Positions 1 through 4,046 of a DNA stretch of 6,066 bases are shown here, in pieces. The position numbers and the translations under genes are program-made. Positions within the stretch are counted from its first letter, which is position 1. Each line of letters opens with the position of its first letter. The notes beneath the pieces are model-generated. The model was not told the DNA's origin, ran no database searches, and worked only from the letters and a program-made list of their open reading frames with translations. This DNA comes from an uncultured Eubacterium sp. (GTDB lineage Bacteria; Bacillota; Clostridia; Lachnospirales; Lachnospiraceae): positions 1 through 6,066 of the forward strand of contig CABRZK010000158.1 of NCBI GenBank assembly GCA_902475415.1, in the 5' to 3' direction.

Positions 1-666
1 TTTCTGTGATTCCTGCAGCAGGTTATCCCAGCCACAGTGATCAATATTTTCAATGGTACGCATAATATGCTGATTTGCCAGCTGCTGCGCTTTCTCCGGA
101 TCATGATCATGAATTGCCTGTGCAATCATTCGGTGCTCATCATTTGATTTCTCAGAACGTTCTTTTGATTTCAAAGTCATCTTACGTACCCGCTGCACAT
201 AATTATGAAAATCTGTCAGAACTCCTGCCAGCACCTTGCTTCCGGATGCCTGATACAATGTCTCATGAAACTTATTATCCAATTCAAATACCTGACTGCT
301 ATGTCCCTTCGATACATGAAACTCTGTCAGATATACAATTTCTTCCAGTTCCTCAATCTGCTCCGGAGTAGCTTTTTTTGCTGCCCATTTGGCACATAGC
401 CCTTCCATCACAGACCGTATCTCATAAATGTCGTTCAAATCTTCCTTGGAAAATCCCGTCACATGTGCTCCCTTATTCGGGGTGATCGTAACAAGTCCCT
501 GAAGTTCCAACTGACGCAAAGCCTCTCGCACCGGAGTACGGCTGACCCCCAACTCATCACCGATGGTTTTTTCCTTCAGCTCCTCATCCACTGCATATTT
601 GCCGGACAGGATATCTTCCTGTAATTTATGAAATACTTTGTCACTAAGGGAATGGTTATCTCCCAT
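1..666 (-). CDS. GntR-family transcriptional regulator with FCD domain (3' end beyond window)
   Basis: Reading from the ATG at 666 gives 222 residues open to the window edge, so the C-terminus is cut, probably only slightly since the family is usually 210-240 aa. Residues 6-70 form the GntR winged helix-turn-helix: the recognition helix region reads IGDELGVSRTPVREALRQLE (35-54) and the wing LVTITPNKGAHV (58-69). The FCD effector domain follows (about 76-210) with the usual metal-ligand pattern: D130 and H134 in DNKFH, H178 in DEHR and H200 in NQHI. FCD regulators typically bind small carboxylates at this metal. The start is set by AGGAAGGAA at 675-683, 8 nt upstream. The gene lies 30 nt after the citrate synthase stop with no terminator or promoter visible between them, so it is probably co-transcribed. 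Inference: autoregulatory repressor of the operon, acting at the repeats at 2104-2153, with a TCA-cycle acid as a plausible effector. Confidence 0.93.
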   Translation of the reverse strand, partial: MGDNHSLSDKVFHKLQEDILSGKYAVDEELKEKTIGDELGVSRTPVREALRQLELQGLVTITPNKGAHVTGFSKEDLNDIYEIRSVMEGLCAKWAAKKATPEQIEELEEIVYLTEFHVSKGHSSQVFELDNKFHETLYQASGSKVLAGVLTDFHNYVQRVRKMTLKSKERSEKSNDEHRMIAQAIHDHDPEKAQQLANQHIMRTIENIDHCGWDNLLQESQK

Positions 667-674
667 TCTGTCTC

Positions 675-683
675 TTCCTTCCT
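675..683 (-). promoter_or_regulatory. Ribosome binding site of the GntR gene
   Basis: On the minus strand the sequence reads AGGAAGGAA, 8 nt before the ATG at 666. It fixes the regulator's start inside the 30-nt gap after the citrate synthase gene. Confidence 0.75.
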
Positions 684-696
684 GTTTCAATATTTC

Positions 697-2079
697 CTAT
701 AAAATAATGCCAAGTTCCTGACAGCACTCTGTAATTTTTACAACCAACTCATTATCTGTCAGTACCGTTACACGACCTTCATCATACTGCTCATCAACCC
801 AGTCTTTCAGTTTATGCACCAGTTCTGAATTTTTATCCAGATGGCGCTCCTGTGGCAGTCTGTAATAACTGTTGATCCAGTGAGCGATTCCTGCCAGACC
901 GGAAGTGTTGGAAATAGATACCAGTGCCGGTCTCTTTAAGAATTTCTCTGTATCAAAGATATTGTAAATTTCTTCGTTTTTCAACAGACCATCTGCATGA
1001 ATACCAGCTCTTGTTACATTGAAGTTTTTACCGGCAAACGGTGTTCTGCTCGGAAGTGTGTAATCCAGATCTTTTTCAAAATAATCAACCAGATCTGTAA
1101 TTACAGTCGTATCCATGCCATCCAGTGTACCTTTTAACTGTGCATATTCAAATACCATTGCCTCCAATGGTGTATTACCGGTACGTTCTCCAATACCAAA
1201 CAGAGAACAGTTGACACCGCAGGCACCATACAACCATGCTGTGGTAGAGTTCGTAACTGCCTTGTAAAAATCGTTGTGTCCGTGCCACTCGATCAGTTCT
1301 GAAGGAACACCTGCATGGGTAGTCAGACCATAAATGATACCCGGAACGCTTCGTGGAATAACAGCACCCGGGAAGTTAACTCCATATCCCATGGTATCGC
1401 AGGCACGTACTTTAATCGGAATCTTGTACTCATCCATCAGTTTCATCAGTTCTACGCAGAACGGAATGACAAATCCGTAAATATCAGATCTGGTAATATC
1501 TTCCAGATGACAACGTGGGCTGATTCCTGTCTCCAGGCATTCACGGATGACACTTAAATAATGGTTCATTGCCTCACGTCTGGTCATTTTCATTTTGTAG
1601 AAAATATGATAATCGGAACAGCTTACCAGAATACCGGTCTCGCGGAGTCCAATGTCTTTTACCAGTTCAAAATCCTGTTTGCTTGCGCGGATCCAGCTTG
1701 TAACTTCCGGGAATTTATATCCACGTTCCATACATTTGTATACTGCATCACGATCCTTTTTACTGTACAGGAAAAACTCACTCTGTCGAATAATTCCTTT
1801 TGGACCACCCAGTTTATGCAAATAATCGTATATTGTTACAATCTGGTCTGTGGTGTACGGAGCCCTTGACTGCTGTCCGTCACGGAAGGTGGTATCTGTA
1901 ATCCAGATATCGTCCGGCATGTTATGCGGTACGATTCGGTCATTGAACGCAATCTTCGGAATCTCTTCATATGGAAACAGATTTCGGAATGTATTCGGTT
2001 CATCTACATCTACCAACTGATAAAAATGCTCCTCCAGCTGCAACAGATTGTTATGCTTATTCATTACTACTTTTCGCAT
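697..2079 (-). CDS. Probable Re-citrate synthase (homocitrate/isopropylmalate synthase superfamily)
   Basis: A 460-aa DRE-TIM metallolyase with an N-terminal TIM barrel. The signature DTTFRDGQQS (62-71) gives the metal-binding Asp and catalytic Arg. EWHGHND (264-270) supplies the two metal-binding histidines, GIGERTGN (295-302) is the family glycine motif, and HADG (361-364) closes the site. There is no C-terminal LeuA allosteric domain, so the protein is shorter than typical 2-isopropylmalate synthases. The DGQQSRAPYT variant, IRQSEFFLYS (97-106) and PRCHLEDITRSDI (188-200) fit the clostridial Re-citrate synthase branch known from Clostridium kluyveri. That enzyme condenses acetyl-CoA with oxaloacetate to citrate, is unrelated to ordinary (Si) citrate synthase, and is cytosolic. 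The start at 2079 is preceded by GGTGAGGAG at 8 nt; the in-frame ATG five codons on has no RBS. The stop is TAG. Many such genes are labelled 2-isopropylmalate or homocitrate synthase, so the substrate remains inferred from sequence type. Confidence 0.88.
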   Translation of the reverse strand: MRKVVMNKHNNLLQLEEHFYQLVDVDEPNTFRNLFPYEEIPKIAFNDRIVPHNMPDDIWITDTTFRDGQQSRAPYTTDQIVTIYDYLHKLGGPKGIIRQSEFFLYSKKDRDAVYKCMERGYKFPEVTSWIRASKQDFELVKDIGLRETGILVSCSDYHIFYKMKMTRREAMNHYLSVIRECLETGISPRCHLEDITRSDIYGFVIPFCVELMKLMDEYKIPIKVRACDTMGYGVNFPGAVIPRSVPGIIYGLTTHAGVPSELIEWHGHNDFYKAVTNSTTAWLYGACGVNCSLFGIGERTGNTPLEAMVFEYAQLKGTLDGMDTTVITDLVDYFEKDLDYTLPSRTPFAGKNFNVTRAGIHADGLLKNEEIYNIFDTEKFLKRPALVSISNTSGLAGIAHWINSYYRLPQERHLDKNSELVHKLKDWVDEQYDEGRVTVLTDNELVVKITECCQELGIIL

Positions 2080-2087
2080 GTTATTCG

Positions 2088-2096
2088 CTCCTCACC
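2088..2096 (-). promoter_or_regulatory. Ribosome binding site of the citrate synthase gene
   Basis: The minus strand reads GGTGAGGAG followed by 8 nt (CGAATAAC) and the ATG at 2079. This supports 2079 over the internal ATG at 2064, which follows CGAAAAGTAGTA with no purine-rich RBS. Confidence 0.8.
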
Positions 2097-2103
2097 TTAT
2101 ATA

Positions 2104-2153
2104 CTCGTATGCAATCTCATAGATTGTATGCAATCGTTCTCATTGCATACAAT
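2104..2153. promoter_or_regulatory. Three phased operator-like repeats (ATTGTATGCAAT type)
   Basis: Three 12-bp words lie at 2104-2115 (CTCGTATGCAAT), 2123-2134 (ATTGTATGCAAT) and 2142-2153 (ATTGCATACAAT, the exact reverse complement of the second). Starts are 19 bp apart each time. Each word is a near-palindrome (ATTG-N4-CAAT) resembling the TTGTATACAA-like sites bound by GntR/FCD regulators. On the minus strand the first-encountered copy (2142-2153) overlaps the -10 box and predicted start point; the other two lie in the leader. This arrangement suits repression, probably by the GntR protein encoded in the same operon. The repeats are seen directly; the binding protein is inferred. Confidence 0.8.
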
Positions 2154-2180
2154 AATACAGTTATACATATACTTTGTCAA
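2152..2180 (-). promoter_or_regulatory. Sigma-A-type promoter of the citrate synthase-GntR operon
   Basis: The minus strand carries a perfect -35 TTGACA (2175-2180), a 17-nt spacer and a -10 TATTAT (2152-2157, one mismatch to TATAAT). The likely start is the A at about 2144, giving a leader of about 65 nt. An A-rich tract (plus-strand T run, 2194-2209) lies upstream of the -35 and could act as an UP element. The -10 shares bases with the operator-like repeat at 2142-2153. Confidence 0.82.
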
Positions 2181-2264
2181 GCTAAAGTGCGAAATTTTTT
2201 TATTTTTTTGCAGAAAGGAAACACTGACAAGCTGCATACATAATATGAATTGTAAATAAAAAAC

Positions 2265-2271
2265 CTGGAGG
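2265..2271 (+). promoter_or_regulatory. Ribosome binding site of the cysteine-rich peptide gene
   Basis: CTGGAGG lies 8 nt before the ATG at 2280. A TAATAT at 2241-2246 or CATACATA at 2235-2242 could be the -10 of its promoter. I see no convincing -35 for either. Confidence 0.75.
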
Positions 2272-2279
2272 CTATCAAC

Positions 2280-2510
2280 ATGAGTGATTTAGCTGCTACA
2301 AACTGTGGATGTTCAAACGACAACGGATGTGGATGCAACAATATCATCTGGATTATTTTACTTCTGTGCTGTTGCGGTGGCTGTGGTGGAAACGGTAATG
2401 GTTCCTTCCTTGGTGGAAACAGCTGCAGTGAGGCTATCTGGATCATCCTGCTTCTGTGTTGCTGCGGCGGATGTGGTTCAAACAACAATAACGGCTGTGG
2501 CTGCTTCTGA
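2280..2510 (+). CDS. Small cysteine-rich repeat peptide (chorion class high-cysteine HCB-like)
   Basis: A 76-aa peptide with 15 cysteines and 16 glycines. It contains two identical 14-residue units, IWIILLLCCCGGCG, at 23-36 and 53-66 (30-residue period), separated by a Gly/Asn linker. The ends are NCGCSNDNGCGCNN (8-21) and NNNNGCGCF. The two DNA units differ only at synonymous positions, so the peptide sequence is under selection. There is no classical signal peptide; each unit pairs a short hydrophobic stretch with a Cys/Gly cluster. I recall similar Lachnospiraceae proteins carrying the database name 'chorion class high-cysteine HCB protein 13', which describes composition rather than function. 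A disulfide-cross-linked structural or surface/coat peptide, a membrane peptide, or a metal-binding peptide are all possible. It is divergent from the citrate synthase operon and followed by a terminator at 2561-2588. Confidence 0.85.
   Translation: MSDLAATNCGCSNDNGCGCNNIIWIILLLCCCGGCGGNGNGSFLGGNSCSEAIWIILLLCCCGGCGSNNNNGCGCF
2346..2477 (+). repeat. Internal 42-bp coding repeat, 90-bp period
   Basis: The copies at 2346-2387 and 2436-2477 each encode IWIILLLCCCGGCG. I count 8 base differences in 42, all synonymous (for example TTA/CTG Leu and TGC/TGT Cys). The duplication is therefore old at DNA level but fixed at protein level. Confidence 0.9.
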
Positions 2511-2560
2511 AAACCATTCTGACAAATATTCACCGACGTTTCATAAGATTTCATCTCAAA

Positions 2561-2588
2561 AAACCGGGGGCATGATTGCCTCCGGTTT
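2561..2588. terminator. Bidirectional intrinsic terminator between two convergent small genes
   Basis: AAACCGGGGGC (2561-2571), a 6-nt loop ATGATT, and GCCTCCGGTTT (2578-2588) form an 11-bp stem with one G-U pair. On the minus strand the stem ends in a run of six T; on the plus strand the tail is weaker (GGTTTCTACATTT). It lies between the cysteine-rich peptide gene (+, ends 2510) and the 58-aa gene (-, ends 2728) and can serve both. Confidence 0.85.
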
Positions 2589-2634
2589 CTACATTTCAGT
2601 TCTGCTCTATTTCATATTTATATGAAATCATTTT

Positions 2635-2722
2635 AAACTAACAGTGTTCGCTTTTATTGCACTCCCATCATTTTTCAGAATGTATTTTATTTTCCATTAT
2701 CCTTTTTGAACTAACACTGTTC
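2635..2722. repeat. Short repeat pair AACTAACAnTGTTC
   Basis: AAACTAACAGTGTTC (2635-2649) and GAACTAACACTGTTC (2708-2722) match at 13 of 15 positions as direct repeats 73 bp apart. Because the differing base lies in a near-palindromic core, AACAGTGTT (2640-2648) and AACACTGTT (2713-2721) are also exact inverted repeats. The second copy lies just past the stop of the 58-aa gene. I see no known element; function unknown. Confidence 0.5.
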
Positions 2723-2727
2723 TTTTT

Positions 2728-2904
2728 CTATTTTCTTTTAACATTTTTGATATCACTCCGTTGATTCCCGTTTTTTCTCAGTTCAGCTTCCGAATTCTTT
2801 TTCTGCCACTGCATTTCCTTTTGTCGCTCGCACTCCTCTTTTTTTCTCATACACTCTTCATCTATCTCATAAACACTTTTGCCATCATAAATCAGTTTTC
2901 CCAT
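2728..2904 (-). CDS. Small charged protein of unknown function, 58 aa
   Basis: The minus strand from the ATG at 2904 to the TAG at 2728 encodes MGKLIYDGKSVYEIDEECMR (residues 1-20), then a Lys/Glu/Arg/Gln-rich helical stretch with two further features, C25 and W33, ending in NVKRK. The GGAGG at 2912-2916 lies 7 nt before the ATG, an excellent RBS in otherwise T-rich DNA. The N-terminal Y-D-G-K-x-V-Y-E-I-D-E-E pattern looks like a genuine folded start, the rest like a soluble basic coiled helix. There is no signal peptide or membrane segment. The gene converges on the cysteine-rich peptide gene with a shared terminator at 2561-2588. It is short enough to be missed by ordinary annotation. I do not recognise a named family; function unknown. 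Confidence 0.72.
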   Translation of the reverse strand: MGKLIYDGKSVYEIDEECMRKKEECERQKEMQWQKKNSEAELRKNGNQRSDIKNVKRK

Positions 2905-2977
2905 TCAAATGCCTCCATTTTTATGCTATATACCCTCGAAATTCCCTGTAACCCCAAAATTTCAAGAGTACATTGGA

Positions 2978-3011
2978 ACAAATATTTTATACACACAAAT
3001 ATTTTTTACAC
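2978..3011. repeat. 17-bp tandem repeat, two copies
   Basis: ACAAATATTTTATACAC (2978-2994) is followed immediately by ACAAATATTTTTTACAC (2995-3011), 16 of 17 identical; a decayed third start (GCAAATTCTTT) follows. The single differing base creates the minus-strand TATAAA at 2986-2991. Confidence 0.8.
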
Positions 3012-3015
3012 GCAA
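2986..3015 (-). promoter_or_regulatory. Possible promoter of the 58-aa gene
   Basis: The minus strand has TATAAA (2986-2991) 18 nt after TTGCGT (3010-3015). The -10 is good, the -35 matches only TTG. It would give a leader of about 75 nt before the ATG at 2904. Other weak candidates exist in this AT-rich stretch. Confidence 0.3.
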
Positions 3016-3156
3016 ATTCTTTCCATTCAGATTTTGGAGTAAATATTCCATGTATATCATATTATATGGGAAAAAGTATCTTTGGTCGTCACATTTCTGT
3101 GCTTTACTTCTGATACTTATATAAAAGTTCGGTATAAAGCTTAACTCATAATTTTA

Positions 3157-3184
3157 GAATATTTTCCAGAATGTTTCATAGATT
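3157..3184 (+). promoter_or_regulatory. Possible sigma-E-like (sporulation) promoter of the 126-aa gene
   Basis: GAATATT (3157-3163), a 13-nt spacer and CATAGATT (3177-3184). The first box fits the Bacillus sigma-E -35 consensus (KMATATT) fully; the second matches CATACAHT at 7 of 8 positions by that degenerate consensus, and CATAGATTA also fits the sigma-K -10 form CATANNNTA. Transcription would start near 3191, about 27 nt before the ATG. AT-rich DNA makes chance matches possible. Confidence 0.4.
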
Positions 3185-3217
3185 ATAAAAACATCAGATA
3201 TCGACTGGATACCAATT

Positions 3218-3598
3218 ATGAACGAACATGAAACCGAAACAACACTTCCCTTGCTGGACAGTTTAATTCAAAACCGACCCATTCAGATGCTCAAAGCCAT
3301 TATTCCTTACCTGTATGAACCACAACAGCGTATGGTGTCTATGACTGTGAAAATGATTGAATTGCAGCGAACCGTGCAATTATTTAATTCTGCGCCGGAA
3401 ATGCAGGCTCAGGAATTATATAGCTGTACAAATGAATCTCCTTCAGAACGTACCCATCAGATACTAAACGCATTGAGAGAATACTGCACCCCACAGGAGC
3501 AGGATCAGATTGATATGCTGTTAAACATTCTGGATATCACTTCTGTCACCGGTATCTTCAACAGCTTTTCTGAACCAGACACCATACTTTCCAGGTAA
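3218..3598 (+). CDS. Hypothetical helical protein, 126 aa
   Basis: Start at the ATG at 3218; only a weak RBS (GGAT, 3207-3210) precedes it. The predicted protein is soluble and all-helical: PIQMLKAIIPYLYEPQQRMV (21-40), an amphipathic helix VKMIELQRTVQLFNS (44-58), a polar linker, then a C-terminal segment REYCTPQEQDQIDMLLNILD (87-106). There is no signal peptide, membrane segment or catalytic motif. The pattern LQMLKA-IPY-EPxxQ-ELQxTVxLF resembles conserved hypothetical proteins I recall from Lachnospiraceae, unverified. It sits 90 nt upstream of the 92-aa gene and shares with it the motif TPQxQxxIDxxLxxL. The sigma-E-like promoter upstream suggests a sporulation role, which is inference only. 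Function unknown. Confidence 0.75.
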   Translation: MNEHETETTLPLLDSLIQNRPIQMLKAIIPYLYEPQQRMVSMTVKMIELQRTVQLFNSAPEMQAQELYSCTNESPSERTHQILNALREYCTPQEQDQIDMLLNILDITSVTGIFNSFSEPDTILSR

Positions 3599-3673
3599 AT
3601 ATAGATAGAATATTTTTTCAGCACCACTTTATCTCAATTGAAACAGCTACAAAATTTCAAATATTTTTCTATC

Positions 3674-3680
3674 AAAGGAG
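3674..3680 (+). promoter_or_regulatory. Ribosome binding site deciding the start of the 92-aa gene
   Basis: AAAGGAG lies 8 nt before the ATG at 3689. A longer frame beginning with TTG at 3638 would run through this RBS and has none of its own, so 3689 is the start. Confidence 0.85.
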
Positions 3681-3688
3681 TCTCTTTC

Positions 3689-3967
3689 ATGGATTTAAAC
3701 TTTTTTTCTCAAAATCCTGCTTTTCAGAACATATCTCCGGAAAAACTTGCTTTTCTCATGAATTTCATGAATCAGGAAAAACCGTCATCCTCAAGAGATA
3801 TGATGACATTTCTTATGAATTTTACAACCAAAGCCCGCCGGCAGAATATTTCATTCACCACAGATGAAACCGATTTTATTATTCAGCACTTGAAACAGAA
3901 TCTGTCCCAGGCAGACCAGAAACGGGTTGATCAGGTACTGCGGCTGTTGAAGAAAAAATCTTCCTGA
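3689..3967 (+). CDS. Hypothetical small helical protein, 92 aa
   Basis: The ATG at 3689 with AAAGGAG at 8 nt gives 92 residues, beginning MDLNFFSQNPAFQNISPEKL. A helix follows (ISPEKLAFLMNFMNQ, 15-29), then a second repeat-like segment MMTFLMNF (38-45), ISFTTDETDFIIQHLKQ (54-70), and a basic C-terminal helix ending RLLKKKSS. The protein is soluble with no signal peptide or membrane segment. The C-terminal LSQADQKRVDQVLRLL (72-87) parallels CTPQEQDQIDMLLNIL of the upstream protein, suggesting relatedness or a common partner. It is probably co-transcribed with the 126-aa gene, with no terminator between them, and is followed by a strong terminator. I recall similar unnamed Lachnospiraceae proteins, unverified. 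Function unknown. Confidence 0.78.
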   Translation: MDLNFFSQNPAFQNISPEKLAFLMNFMNQEKPSSSRDMMTFLMNFTTKARRQNISFTTDETDFIIQHLKQNLSQADQKRVDQVLRLLKKKSS

Positions 3968-3977
3968 CAGGTATCTG

Positions 3978-4036
3978 AAAACAGCACAGATAGTCACGTA
4001 AATCTTCTTTCACCGTAAACTATTTGTGCTGTTTTT
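3978..4036. terminator. Bidirectional terminator with 17-bp stem
   Basis: AAAACAGCACAGATAGT (3978-3994) pairs with ACTATTTGTGCTGTTTT (4019-4035), 16 Watson-Crick pairs plus one wobble, around a 24-nt loop. A T run ends the plus-strand side (GTTTTT, 4031-4036) and TTTT follows GTGCTG on the minus side. It separates the convergent 92-aa gene and rhamnosidase gene. Confidence 0.85.
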
Positions 4037-4046
4037 ATCATGCATT

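Larger units (their letters stand above)
2905..3217. other. AT-rich 313-nt intergenic region between divergent small genes
   Basis: No convincing gene is present. It holds the RBS of the 58-aa gene (2912-2916) and a 17-bp tandem repeat (2978-3011) that contains a possible minus-strand promoter. It also holds a weak nested inverted repeat (AAGTATC at 3074-3080 with GATACTT at 3112-3118, enclosing CACA-TTTC-TGTG at 3090-3101) and a sigma-E-like promoter for the plus-strand genes (3157-3184). A 24-codon frame at 3050-3124 is probably chance. Confidence 0.6.

Noticed and set aside
75..371. 98-codon plus-strand frame within the GntR gene
   Set aside because: It is antisense to a well-supported FCD domain and has no RBS or recognisable motif.
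2177..2554. 125-codon minus-strand frame rich in Pro/His/Gln over the cysteine-rich gene
   Set aside because: It is the antisense of Cys/Gly codons, and synonymous-only differences between the two repeat units show that selection acts on the plus-strand frame.
2610..2627. TTTCATA-TTTA-TATGAAA hairpin as a terminator
   Set aside because: Stem is AT-only and no T run follows on either strand; the GC-rich hairpin at 2561-2588 is the better terminator.
2761..3042. 93-codon plus-strand frame rich in Phe/Leu opposite the 58-aa gene
   Set aside because: It starts with TTG without an RBS, its composition is what T-rich DNA gives by chance, and the minus-strand frame at 2728-2904 has much better signals.
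3074..3118. Nested inverted repeat as a possible structured RNA
   Set aside because: The outer stem is 7 AT-rich pairs around a 31-nt loop and the inner stem only 4 pairs; it matches no riboswitch or tRNA pattern I know.
3050..3124. 24-codon plus-strand frame (MYIILYGKKYLW...) with GGAG at 3036-3039
   Set aside because: Spacing of 10 nt is long, the frame is very short, and hydrophobic peptides arise easily in T-rich DNA. No terminator or conserved feature supports it.
3638..3688. N-terminal extension of the 92-aa gene starting with TTG
   Set aside because: It has no RBS, and the strong AAAGGAG at 3674-3680 lies inside it, positioned for the ATG at 3689.
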